Shown here piece after piece: positions 16,509 through 24,964 of a stretch of 64,000 nt of DNA (position 1 is the stretch's first letter; each line of letters opens with the position of its first letter). A program made the position numbers and the translations under genes. The notes beneath the pieces are model-generated. The model was not told the DNA's origin, did not search any database, and saw nothing but the letters and a program-made list of their open reading frames with translations. The DNA lies in the NCBI RefSeq assembly GCF_051195215.1, contig NZ_JBNAZM010000017.1, positions 26,624 through 90,623 on the forward strand, given 5' to 3'. This DNA is from Arhodomonas sp051195215. Its GTDB lineage: Bacteria > Pseudomonadota > Gammaproteobacteria > Nitrococcales > Nitrococcaceae.

Positions 16509-18029
16509 TCAGAACCAGGTTTCGGCCTGTACGCCGAAGCTCCACTCGTTGCCGGTGAAGCCATCCGTGCCGAGGGCGTCGTCTTCGCTAAAGCCGTCGA
16601 GGTCCTCGTCCCAGTCACTCCAGGAGGCGAACACGCGGATTTCGGGACGCTGCCAGAAGCCGCCTACCTCGGGCTTGAAGGTGGGGGCGACGGTCAGCTT
16701 GGTATAGCTGCCCTCGACGGCATTGCGATCCTCGAATCCCTGTGGCTCCAGATCCATCCACTGGTAGCTGGCCTCGTACTGCATCTCGAAGTTCTCGGTC
16801 AGCTCGTTGGCCAAGCGCACGTTGAGGGTGGCCCAGTCGTAGGTGTCACCGTGACGATAGCGATCCTCACTGGTCTCGGCCAGGATGGCCGGGGCCACGC
16901 GCCAGGTCGGTGTCACATGGGTCGTGCCATACGCGGCAAGACGCGTCGAGACAGCATCGTCGATCAAGCGACCGTCGGAACCTATGCTCTTGGTCTCGGC
17001 GCCGAGCCCCCGACCGTGGAGCAACGCCGCCTTGAAGCTGCCGCCGGCGAGGCCGAAGAAGCTGTCGCCGTGATAGGCCAGCATGGTATGGAAACCTGTA
17101 TCGGCCGCTTGTTCGTCCGCCCAGTCGTCATTGACGCGTTCGTCGTTGTCGGCGGCGGACATGCCGCTGACCATCCACTGCCAGCCACCGAAGTAGTTGT
17201 TGGTGGTCAGGATCAGGTTGTCCGTGCTGCCGGTGTCATTGGGGTTTTCCCGACTGACCCGGAAGTCGGAGAAGCTGCGTCCGTAGAGGGAGAGATTGGA
17301 CGTCCAGTCGTCGGCCAGCTGCATGTCATAGATGCCGGCGCCGGTGCCGGAGAGAAAGACGACGTCGCTGTCGAGCCAGTGGATATCGAAGTTGTCGCGG
17401 TCGAAGCGCTTGCCGGCCCAGATAGCAGCGTCCTCGAAGGCCCCGGTAAAGCTCGGCAGGTCGCTGAGCTCGACGTAGACCTGACGCACGTTGAGGTTCG
17501 ACTCCTCGGCGGTCCAGTCGTTACTGGTCCTGACGCCGTCGGCGAGCATGGTGCGGTAATGCGCCTTGGCGCCGTTATCGAACCGCATCCTGTAGTTGAG
17601 GATGGCCTCGGCGTAGGTATCCGGCTCGTTACCCAGTCGCCCCACCGCGCCCCCCACGGAGCCGGCCGGCGTCAGGTAGGGGCCGCCCTCGGTGCTCTTC
17701 CCGTCCTGGCCGATCAGCAGTCCGGAGCGGGCGTAGGCATTGAAGGAAAAGCCTTCCTCACCGCTGGCCTGGCGTTCCACCTTCGTCAGTCGTGCGTTGA
17801 GGCTTTCTTCCGATAACCGCTCCTCGGCCTGTTGCTCAGCCACCTCGGCACGCCGCTCGGCGGCACGAGCACGCTGCTCGGCGGCGATGATGCGCTCCTC
17901 CAATTCGCGCAGGCGCTCCTCGACGTCAACGGGCGCCTGGGCCGAGACCAGGCCGCTCGCACCGAGACCGGCAACCGCCATTGCGATGATTAACGGGGAC
18001 TTCTGCTTGTGGAAAGCGGGGATTGTCAT
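16509..18029 (-). CDS. lamB: LamB-like maltoporin / carbohydrate outer-membrane porin
   Basis: 506 aa. A signal peptide (about residues 10-30, ending in SAQA) is followed by an Ala/Glu/Arg-rich coiled coil (VEERLRELEERIIAAEQRAR) that could trimerise or contact peptidoglycan. The barrel begins with FNAYARSGLL, the LamB hallmark, and ends in the outer-membrane signature WSFGVQAETWF with terminal Phe. ATG at 18029 is chosen because the signal peptide begins there. It would admit maltodextrins or other alpha-glucosides and is divergent from the matching ABC system. A LacI-type palindrome sits 166 nt upstream. Confidence 0.85.
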   Translation of the reverse strand: MTIPAFHKQKSPLIIAMAVAGLGASGLVSAQAPVDVEERLRELEERIIAAEQRARAAERRAEVAEQQAEERLSEESLNARLTKVERQASGEEGFSFNAYARSGLLIGQDGKSTEGGPYLTPAGSVGGAVGRLGNEPDTYAEAILNYRMRFDNGAKAHYRTMLADGVRTSNDWTAEESNLNVRQVYVELSDLPSFTGAFEDAAIWAGKRFDRDNFDIHWLDSDVVFLSGTGAGIYDMQLADDWTSNLSLYGRSFSDFRVSRENPNDTGSTDNLILTTNNYFGGWQWMVSGMSAADNDERVNDDWADEQAADTGFHTMLAYHGDSFFGLAGGSFKAALLHGRGLGAETKSIGSDGRLIDDAVSTRLAAYGTTHVTPTWRVAPAILAETSEDRYRHGDTYDWATLNVRLANELTENFEMQYEASYQWMDLEPQGFEDRNAVEGSYTKLTVAPTFKPEVGGFWQRPEIRVFASWSDWDEDLDGFSEDDALGTDGFTGNEWSFGVQAETWF

Positions 18030-18194
18030 GGTAATAGTCGCCCCTTGTTGTCGTTGCGATGGGTCATGCCGAAACATGACGTGCCCCATGTCCCGGTAGT
18101 CGTGGCGACTCGCCGACCTGACCGGCGGTGTGCAGACCGAATGACAGTCCCGCCAGGGCAAGTAGCCAGGCCAGGACATGGAACACGCGTTGAA

Positions 18195-18208
18195 CTTAAT
18201 CGATTAAG
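18195..18208. promoter_or_regulatory. LacI-family operator, perfect palindrome CTTAATCGATTAAG
   Basis: A 14-bp perfect palindrome with the central CG typical of LacI-family operators lies in the divergent gap between the porin and the alpha-glucoside binding protein. A near-identical copy is at 18528. The AT-rich site stands out in GC-rich DNA. It probably serves the porin promoter. Confidence 0.7.
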
Positions 18209-18504
18209 ATACGGAGCGCAAAACCTTCACCACATGACGAATGCGTCATGCCGATGAGCCCCTGTTGCTGAGGCGGCGATTGCGGAAGCTGGCGCGAACC
18301 CCCCGCTGGCAGGCTCTCGAGCGGTCCACATCGACGCGGGCGGCCTCGATCTGCCCTTCAGTGCTCGGCGTGAACGGTTCGCTCGAACGCCTGCGCGCTC
18401 CTGACAGGCCCCGGGCACCCCGGGTGCCTTCGTGGATGCGCTGGACACGATTTGTGGCGTCGGTCTCCTTTGGTGAAAGTCCGGGTTGCAGTCCGGGACC
18501 ACCA

Positions 18505-18541
18505 TTGCTTAACTGTCGAAGCGGATTCTTAATCGTTTAAG
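18505..18541 (+). promoter_or_regulatory. Probable aglE promoter with overlapping operator CTTAATCGTTTAAG
   Basis: A TTGCTT -35-like hexamer (18505-18510) is followed after exactly 17 nt by CTTAAT (18528-18533). That second hexamer is also the left half of a 14-bp operator (18528-18541) differing by one base from the perfect palindrome at 18195. An operator on the -10 element suits repression by the LacI-type protein encoded at 15346. The gene starts 89 nt further on. Otherwise the 18030-18629 gap shows no gene. Confidence 0.6.
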
Positions 18542-18629
18542 ACAACCAAGGCGACACCGCTTGGTGCCATGGTGGCTCGACGCGGTAACGCCCTGCTGCC
18601 GACAACAAACCATTGAGGAGGAAGGCGCC

Positions 18630-19901
18630 ATGAAGTCCCACAAGACACTGATCGCTACCGCCCTGGCCCTCGGCGGTAGCGTGGCCGGAAGCCCGGCGGT
18701 GGCCGTCGAGCTGACGATCTCATGCGGCGCGGTGGGGGCCGAGCTCGCCCTCTGCGAAGAAGGCGTCGCCAAGTGGGAGGAGAAGACGGGTCACCAGGTG
18801 GATATCGTCTCCACTCCGAATTCCTCCACGGAACGCCTGTCGCTGTACCAGCAGATTCTCTCGGCGCAATCCAGCGACATCGACGTGATGCAGATCGATG
18901 TGGTCTGGCCCGGGCTGCTGGCCAACCACCTGCTAAACCTGCGCGATCCCCTCGGCGAGGACGCCGCCGCCGGTCATTTCGACACCATTGTGGCCAACAA
19001 CACTGTCGACGACCGCCTGGTGGCAATGCCGTGGTTCACCGATGCCGGGGTCCTCTACTACCGCAAGGACCTGCTCGCCAAGCACGGTTTCGAGGCGCCC
19101 GAAACCTGGCGGGAAATGACCGATATCGCCCAGGAAATCCAGGCCGCCGAGCGCGACGCCGGGAACGACAAAATGTGGGGCTACGTCTTCCAGGGCCGGG
19201 CCTACGAGGGTCTGACCTGCAACGCCCTGGAGTGGGTGGCAAGCCATGGTGGCGGCACCATCGTGGACGCCGACGGCGAAATCACCATCGACAACGCAGA
19301 GGCCGCCAGGGCCCTCGACCTGGCCGCCACCTGGATCGGGGAAATCTCGCCGAATGGCGTGCTCAACTACACCGAGGAAGAGGCTCGCGGCATCTTCCAG
19401 TCCGGCAACGCCGTGTTCATGCGCAACTGGCCGTATGCCTGGTCGCTGGCCCAGAGCGAGGACAGCGACGTAGCCGGCAAGGTTGGCGTGGTCAAGCTGC
19501 CGCACGGCCCCGACGGCGATAGCGCCGCGACGCTCGGGGGCTGGAACCTGGCGGTCTCGAAATACAGCGAGCACCCCGATCTCGCCGCGGATCTGGTGGC
19601 CTTCCTCACCGGCAAGCCCGAACAGAAGCGTCGCGCCATCGAGGGCGCCTATAACCCCACGATCGCCGCCCTCTACGAGGACGAGGCGGTCCTCGAGGCC
19701 GTGCCTTTCTTCGGCACGCTCTACGACACATTCACCAACGCCGTGGCCCGCCCGTCGGCGCCCACCGGCGACAACTACGGCCGCGTCAGCAACAGCTTCT
19801 TCAACGCCGTGCACGACGTGCTCTCCGGCGACCGCGGCGGCGCCGAGGCTCTCACCCGGCTGGACAGCGAGCTGTCGCGCATCAAGCGCCGCCGCTGGTA
19901 A
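18630..19901 (+). CDS. aglE: Alpha-glucoside ABC transporter binding protein (AglE/ThuE-like)
   Basis: 423 aa family-1 solute-binding protein. The signal peptide ends near AVA-V, and the mature protein starts ELTISCGAVGAELALCEEGV, a pattern of trehalose/maltose/sucrose-binding AglE and ThuE proteins. Other visible stretches are DIDVMQIDVVWPGLLANHL and AMPWFTDAGVLYYRKDLL. The ATG at 18630 has a GAGGAGG site. It is first in an operon with two permeases, an alpha-glucosidase and an ATPase, the same gene order as rhizobial aglEFGAK. Confidence 0.88.
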   Translation: MKSHKTLIATALALGGSVAGSPAVAVELTISCGAVGAELALCEEGVAKWEEKTGHQVDIVSTPNSSTERLSLYQQILSAQSSDIDVMQIDVVWPGLLANHLLNLRDPLGEDAAAGHFDTIVANNTVDDRLVAMPWFTDAGVLYYRKDLLAKHGFEAPETWREMTDIAQEIQAAERDAGNDKMWGYVFQGRAYEGLTCNALEWVASHGGGTIVDADGEITIDNAEAARALDLAATWIGEISPNGVLNYTEEEARGIFQSGNAVFMRNWPYAWSLAQSEDSDVAGKVGVVKLPHGPDGDSAATLGGWNLAVSKYSEHPDLAADLVAFLTGKPEQKRRAIEGAYNPTIAALYEDEAVLEAVPFFGTLYDTFTNAVARPSAPTGDNYGRVSNSFFNAVHDVLSGDRGGAEALTRLDSELSRIKRRRW

Positions 19902-19913
19902 CGGGGACTCGTC

Positions 19914-20888
19914 ATGACGACACGGGCTACCGATAGCGCCCCCCTCGCGGGGCGCTTCTACCAGGCCGGCCGTCGAGGCACAGACGTCCACACTCAGCGC
20001 GTGCGCGCGGCCTGGCTGTTCCTGATTCCGATGCTGATCACCCTCGCCATGGTGGCCGGGTGGCCGCTGTTGCGGACTTTCTACTTCAGCTTCACCGATG
20101 CCTCGTTGTCGGATACCGGAAGCGCCGCCTTCATCGGGTTCGAGAACTACCTGGTCTACGTCGACGGCGCCTGGTACGGCCTGCTCACCGACCCGGTGTG
20201 GTGGACGTCCGTGTGGAACACCTTGTTCTTCTCCGTCGTCTCGGTGTCGCTGGAGGTGGTCTTCGGCATCATCGTGGCCCTGCTGCTCAACGCCGAGTTC
20301 AAGGGCCGGATGCTGGTCCGGGCAGCGGTGCTGATCCCCTGGGCCATTCCCACCATCGTCTCGGCCAAGATGTGGGCCTGGATGCTCAACGACCAGTTCG
20401 GGATCATCAACCACCTGCTGATGGGCCTGGGATTGATCGACGCCTCCCTGGCCTGGACCGCCGACGCCTCGCTGTCCATGTGGGCGGTGATCATGGTCGA
20501 TGTGTGGAAGACCATCCCCTTCGTCGCGTTGCTGGTGCTGGCCGCCCTGCAGATGTTGCCCAGGGACTGCTACGAAGCCGCCGAGGTCGACGGCATCCAT
20601 CCGGTCAAGGTGTTCTTCCGCGTCACGCTGCCGCTGATCACCCCGGCCCTGCTGGTCGCCGTGATCTTCCGTCTGCTCGACGCGTTGCGCGTGTTCGACG
20701 TCATCTACGTGCTGACCTCCAACTCCACCAGCACCATGACCATGTCGATCTACGCCCGCCAACAACTCGTCGAGTTCCAGGACGTGGGCTATGGCAGCGC
20801 CGCCTCGACCCTGCTGTTTCTGGTCATCGCACTGGTGACCGTCCTCTACCTGTACCTGGGCCGCCGTCAGCTGGGAGTCGACCAATGA
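19914..20888 (+). CDS. aglF: Alpha-glucoside ABC transporter permease (AglF-like)
   Basis: 324 aa with about six membrane segments after a polar N-terminus of about 35 residues. The EAA loop is RDCYEAAEVDGIHPVKVFFRVTLP. The gene begins 12 nt after the binding-protein gene and overlaps the next permease by 4 nt (ATGA). Together with that permease it forms the channel of a CUT1 importer for maltose, trehalose or sucrose-type sugars. Confidence 0.9.
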   Translation: MTTRATDSAPLAGRFYQAGRRGTDVHTQRVRAAWLFLIPMLITLAMVAGWPLLRTFYFSFTDASLSDTGSAAFIGFENYLVYVDGAWYGLLTDPVWWTSVWNTLFFSVVSVSLEVVFGIIVALLLNAEFKGRMLVRAAVLIPWAIPTIVSAKMWAWMLNDQFGIINHLLMGLGLIDASLAWTADASLSMWAVIMVDVWKTIPFVALLVLAALQMLPRDCYEAAEVDGIHPVKVFFRVTLPLITPALLVAVIFRLLDALRVFDVIYVLTSNSTSTMTMSIYARQQLVEFQDVGYGSAASTLLFLVIALVTVLYLYLGRRQLGVDQ

Positions 20889-21730
20889 ACAACCGGTATC
20901 AGTTGACAAGGCTCGCCAAGCAGATCGGCAAGTGGATCCTGATCGCGGTGATCCTAGTCTATGCCATTTTCCCCTTCTACTACGCCGTCATCACCTCGCT
21001 GAAGCCCGCGAGCGAGCTTTTCCAGGTCGACTACTGGCTGACGTCGCTGGACTTCGGCAACTACGCACGGATCTTCTCCGAGAAGAGCTTCGTGCAGGCC
21101 ATCGTCAACTCGATCGTGGTTGCCGTTAGCGTGGTATTCATCGCGCTGCTGCTGGGCGTGACCGCCGCCTATGCGCTGGGCCGCGTACACTTCCGCGGCC
21201 GCACCACGGTGATGCTGGTGGTGCTCGGGGTGTCGATGTTTCCGCAGGTCGCGGTGCTCTCGGGACTGTTCGAGGTCATCCGCACCCTGAACCTCTACAA
21301 CAACCCCGGTGGCCTGATCCTGAGTTACACGATCTTCACCCTGCCCTTCACGGTCTGGGTGCTGACCACCTTCGTGCGCCAGCTACCCATGGAGCTCGAG
21401 GAAGCCGCGATCATGGACGGCGCCACGCCCTGGGTGACCATCACCCGGGTGTTCCTGCCGTTGATGTGGCCGGCCATGGCGACCACCGGCCTGCTGGCCT
21501 TCATTGCCGCCTGGAACGAGTTCCTGTTCGCGCTGACCTTCACCCTTACCGACGACCAGCGCACCGTGCCGGTCGCCATCGCCCTGATCTCCGGCGGCAG
21601 CCAGCATGAACTGCCCTGGGGGCCGATCATGGCCGCCTCGGTCACCGTCACCGTGCCCCTGGTCGTGCTGGTGATGATCTTCCAGCGTCGCATCGTCTCG
21701 GGCCTCACCGCCGGCGCAGTCAAGGGATGA
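20885..21730 (+). CDS. aglG: Alpha-glucoside ABC transporter permease (AglG-like)
   Basis: 281 aa, about six membrane segments, EAA loop MELEEAAIMDGATPWVTITRVFLP. The start overlaps the stop of the preceding permease (ATGA), indicating coupled translation. The frame is open far upstream, but homology and membrane topology begin at MNNRYQLTRLAKQ. It partners the permease at 19914. Confidence 0.92.
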   Translation: MNNRYQLTRLAKQIGKWILIAVILVYAIFPFYYAVITSLKPASELFQVDYWLTSLDFGNYARIFSEKSFVQAIVNSIVVAVSVVFIALLLGVTAAYALGRVHFRGRTTVMLVVLGVSMFPQVAVLSGLFEVIRTLNLYNNPGGLILSYTIFTLPFTVWVLTTFVRQLPMELEEAAIMDGATPWVTITRVFLPLMWPAMATTGLLAFIAAWNEFLFALTFTLTDDQRTVPVAIALISGGSQHELPWGPIMAASVTVTVPLVVLVMIFQRRIVSGLTAGAVKG

Positions 21731-21756
21731 TGCACACGATTTCAAGGACTTCCGCA

Positions 21757-23376
21757 ATGCAAGAGACCCTGACCTGGTGGCGTGGTGGCGTCATCTACCA
21801 GATCTATCCGCGCAGTTTCATGGACGCCAATGGCGACGGCATCGGCGACCTGGCCGGCATCACCGAAAAGCTCGACTATGTAGCCGGCCTCGGCGTGGAC
21901 GGAATCTGGCTATCGCCGTTCTTCACATCGCCGATGCACGATTTCGGTTATGACGTCAGCGACTACCGCGACGTCGACCCGATGTTCGGCACCCTGGACG
22001 ACTTCAGGACATTACTGGCCCGGGCTCACGAGCTGGGTCTCAAGGTGATGATCGATCAGGTGATCAGCCACACCTCGGACCAGCACCCCTGGTTCCGGGA
22101 AAGCCGCCAGGACCGTACCAACCCCCGGGCCGACTGGTACGTGTGGGCCGACCCAAACCCCGACGGCACACCGCCCAACAACTGGCTGTCGATCTTCGGC
22201 GGCACGGCCTGGACCTTCGACTCCCGGCGTCGCCAGTACTACCTGCACAACTTCCTGACCAGTCAGCCGGACCTCAACTTCCACAATCCGGACGTGCGCC
22301 GCGCCCAGCTCGACAACATGCGCTTCTGGCTGGAGCTCGGCGTGGACGGCTTCCGTCTGGACACCGTCAACTTCTACTTTCACGACGCAGAGCTCCGCGA
22401 CAACCCGCCGGTGCCGGCGGGCGGAGCCAAGACCCTGGGTGCCCCGGACGCCAACCCCTACACCTGGCAGCGCCATATTCACGACATCAGCCGTCCGGAG
22501 AACGTCGATTTCCTCAGGGATCTGCGCACGCTGATGGACGAGTTCCCCGGCACCACCACAGTGGGAGAGATCGGCGACGACAAACCGCTGGAGCGAATTG
22601 CCGAATACACCGCCGGCGGCAACAAGCTGCACATGGCCTACGGGTTCGACCTGCTCAACGAGCCCCACTCTGCGAGCTATATCCGTGAGGTGATCGAGCG
22701 TTTTCAGCGCCTCGCCGGCGACGCCTGGCCGTGCTGGGCGCTGTCCAACCACGACGTCGTACGCAGCGCTACCCGCTGGGGGGCCGGTGAGGATCCGGTG
22801 GCCTACCCCAAGGTGGCGCTGGCGATGCTCTTGGCGCTGCGCGGCACGATCTGCCTGTATCAGGGTGAGGAGCTGGGACTACCGGAGGCCGAGGTGCGCT
22901 TCGAGCGCATACAGGACCCCTACGGCAAAGTGCTGTGGCCGGAGTTCAAGGGCCGTGACGGCTGCCGCACACCGATGCCCTGGCGCGACGAGCCCCTGGG
23001 CGGGTTTTCCTCCGTCGAGCCGTGGCTGCCGGTGGAGGCGCGCCAGCTACCGCTCGCCGTGGAGCACCAGCAGGAAGACACCGACTCCGTGCTCAACGCC
23101 ACGCGGGCTCTGTTGCGCTTCCGCCGTGCCCACCCGGCACTGGTCGACGGCGACCTCGAGCTGGTCGACGTGGGCGAGGAACTGCTCGGCTTCGTGCGTG
23201 AGGGCCACGGTGAGGCGCTGCTATGCGTGTTCAACCTGGGCGGCGAGTCCCGCAGCACCCCCCTGCCGCGGCCGGCCACCCTGCTGGATGGCCCGGGCTT
23301 CGAGGCCTCGCTGAACGGCGGGAGACTGCATATGCCGCCCTACCAGGCCGCCTACCTCCGGCTCGACGGCTACTAA
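21757..23376 (+). CDS. aglA: Alpha-glucosidase, glycoside hydrolase family 13
   Basis: 539 aa from the ATG at 21757, which has an AAGGA site 8 nt upstream; an ATG at 21727 (549 aa, overlapping the permease stop) is the alternative. GH13 markers are IYQIYPRSFMDANGDGIGDL, the nucleophile Asp in GFRLDTVN, the acid/base Glu in TVGEIGD and the transition-state Asp in LSNHDVVR. It is cytoplasmic (no signal peptide) and would split imported maltose, sucrose or trehalose-like sugars to glucose. The last codon and stop (TAC TAA) are formed by the left end of a MITE-like element. Confidence 0.93.
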   Translation: MQETLTWWRGGVIYQIYPRSFMDANGDGIGDLAGITEKLDYVAGLGVDGIWLSPFFTSPMHDFGYDVSDYRDVDPMFGTLDDFRTLLARAHELGLKVMIDQVISHTSDQHPWFRESRQDRTNPRADWYVWADPNPDGTPPNNWLSIFGGTAWTFDSRRRQYYLHNFLTSQPDLNFHNPDVRRAQLDNMRFWLELGVDGFRLDTVNFYFHDAELRDNPPVPAGGAKTLGAPDANPYTWQRHIHDISRPENVDFLRDLRTLMDEFPGTTTVGEIGDDKPLERIAEYTAGGNKLHMAYGFDLLNEPHSASYIREVIERFQRLAGDAWPCWALSNHDVVRSATRWGAGEDPVAYPKVALAMLLALRGTICLYQGEELGLPEAEVRFERIQDPYGKVLWPEFKGRDGCRTPMPWRDEPLGGFSSVEPWLPVEARQLPLAVEHQQEDTDSVLNATRALLRFRRAHPALVDGDLELVDVGEELLGFVREGHGEALLCVFNLGGESRSTPLPRPATLLDGPGFEASLNGGRLHMPPYQAAYLRLDGY

Positions 23377-23638
23377 TCTTCTCGGAGGTATTGTCATGTG
23401 TCAGAGCGCCAGAGCGGTTCGGGGGCAAGGCGCGCTCGCGCCGGCGTGGCCGGGTCACGTCAAGCGAGCGCAACGCCGCCACCGGGCCGCTGTGGCGCTC
23501 CCTTCGGGCCGGACTGTGCGCCGATGGGGTCTGCGTTGCTCGCCGCTCATGTAGCCCGGCTACACCGCGCGCCTCGCGCCTTGCCCCATCGGCGCACAGA
23601 CCGGCTGACGCATGACAATACCTCGGAGAAGATTAGTA
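23371..23638. mobile_element. MITE-like element, full-length copy (268 bp)
   Basis: Inverted ends at 23371-23398 and 23611-23638 match in 27 of 28 positions, begin TACTAATC and extend as CATGyGTCAG. The interior contains further palindromes (CGATGGGG...CCCCATCG, GTAGCCCGGCTAC) and no credible gene. An internally deleted, oppositely oriented copy lies at 41560-41729. The element begins at the stop codon of aglA and separates aglA from aglK. No target-site duplication is obvious. Confidence 0.85.
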
Positions 23639-23685
23639 ACAACACACACGAACGCCGGCCCGCGAGGCCGGCGAGGAATCGCAAG

Positions 23686-24828
23686 ATGGCAAGCGTGACC
23701 CTGGAGAAGATCAACAAGGTCTTCGGCAACATCCATATCATCAAGGATGTCGACCTGGAGGTCGACCAAGGTGAGTTCGTGGTCTTCGTCGGACCCTCGG
23801 GTTGCGGCAAATCGACCCTTCTGCGGCTGATCGCGGGGCTGGAATCGATCACCGGCGGCGAGCTGAGGATTGCCAACGACGTGGTCAATGATCTGCCGCC
23901 CCGCGAGCGCGGCGTGGGGATGGTTTTCCAGTCCTATGCGCTCTATCCGCACATGAGCGTCTACGAAAACATGGCCTTCGGCCTCAAGCTCGCCAAGACC
24001 GCCAAGGAGACCGTCGAGGAGCGAGTCATGGCCACCGCGCGCATCCTGCAGCTCGAGGAACTGCTGCACCGCAAACCCAGGGAGCTCTCCGGCGGTCAGC
24101 GCCAGCGCGTGGCCATGGGTCGGGCCATGTCCCGGGAACCGCGGATCCTGCTATTCGACGAACCGCTCTCCAACCTCGACGCCGCGCTGCGTGTGCAGAT
24201 GCGCAACGAGATCGCGCGCCTGCACCAGCGCCTGCGCTCGACCATCGTCTACGTCACCCACGACCAGATCGAAGCCATGACCCTCGGCGACCGCATCGTT
24301 GTACTCAACGACGGCAACGTCCAGCAGGTGGGCTCGCCGCTGGAGCTCTACCAGCAGCCCCGCAACCTCTTCGTCGCCACCTTCATCGGATCGCCGAAAA
24401 TGAACCTCCTCGAAGGCAGCATCGAGCGGGCGGACGCCGATGGCGCACGCGTGTGGCTGGACGTCGGCACCACCATCAATACGCGCGTCGACGCCGCCGC
24501 CCTGGGTCCCGGCGACCGGGTAACGGTAGGCGTGCGCCCCGAACATCTGGACGAGGACGCCAGCCACACCGAGTGCCTGGACGGACAGGTGAGCATCGTC
24601 GAGCACCTCGGCGAAGCCAACCTGCTCTACCTCACCCTAGCCGACGGCAGCGAGCTCGTTGTCCGCGGCGATGGCAGCCGACCGGCCAGCGTGGGTGCAG
24701 CCATGACCGTCTCGGCAGCCCCCGGTGCATTTCACGTGTTCGACGCCCGCGGCAACGCCTTGTCGCGCCTGAAGCCCGGCAATCTCGTCACCGCCGGCAA
24801 GCTCGACGCACAACCGCACAGCGCATAG
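23686..24828 (+). CDS. aglK: Alpha-glucoside ABC transporter ATPase (AglK/MalK family)
   Basis: 380 aa with Walker A GPSGCGKST, signature ELSGGQRQRVAMGRA, Walker B ILLFDEPLSNLD, H-loop YVTHDQ and a TOBE-type C-terminal domain. The start at 23686 (MASVTLEKINKVF) is where homology begins; the frame is open upstream only through the MITE-like element. It energises the permeases at 19914 and 20885. The C-terminal half is nearly a copy of the ATPase at 14051, whereas the N-terminal half has diverged. It has the same length as that paralogue. Confidence 0.93.
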   Translation: MASVTLEKINKVFGNIHIIKDVDLEVDQGEFVVFVGPSGCGKSTLLRLIAGLESITGGELRIANDVVNDLPPRERGVGMVFQSYALYPHMSVYENMAFGLKLAKTAKETVEERVMATARILQLEELLHRKPRELSGGQRQRVAMGRAMSREPRILLFDEPLSNLDAALRVQMRNEIARLHQRLRSTIVYVTHDQIEAMTLGDRIVVLNDGNVQQVGSPLELYQQPRNLFVATFIGSPKMNLLEGSIERADADGARVWLDVGTTINTRVDAAALGPGDRVTVGVRPEHLDEDASHTECLDGQVSIVEHLGEANLLYLTLADGSELVVRGDGSRPASVGAAMTVSAAPGAFHVFDARGNALSRLKPGNLVTAGKLDAQPHSA

Positions 24829-24835
24829 CCACGGC

Positions 24836-24867
24836 CGTTGGACGATCCGACCCCGGGTCGTCCAACG
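24836..24867 (+). terminator. Hairpin terminator of the agl operon
   Basis: A perfect 10-bp stem, CGTTGGACGA (24836-24845) with TCGTCCAACG (24858-24867), lies just after the aglK stop and is followed by a short pyrimidine tract (GTTTCTC). Confidence 0.65.
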
Positions 24868-24964
24868 CCGCCGTTTCTCGATCACCGGGAGCTGAAACAT
24901 ACGGGTCATAGTGTCCGCCTAGACTGCACGCCTGAGAAACCGTTCACACTTTCGCAGGCCGTCT

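Noticed and set aside
18933..20909. 658-codon minus-strand frame
   Set aside because: It runs opposite to aglE and aglF, is full of low-complexity His/Gln/Gly sequence and has no domain.
23398..23685. Upstream extension of aglK (SGSGARRARAGVAGSRQAS...)
   Set aside because: This is translation of the MITE-like element; a similar peptide appears from the second copy on the opposite strand. Homology to ATPases begins at 23686.
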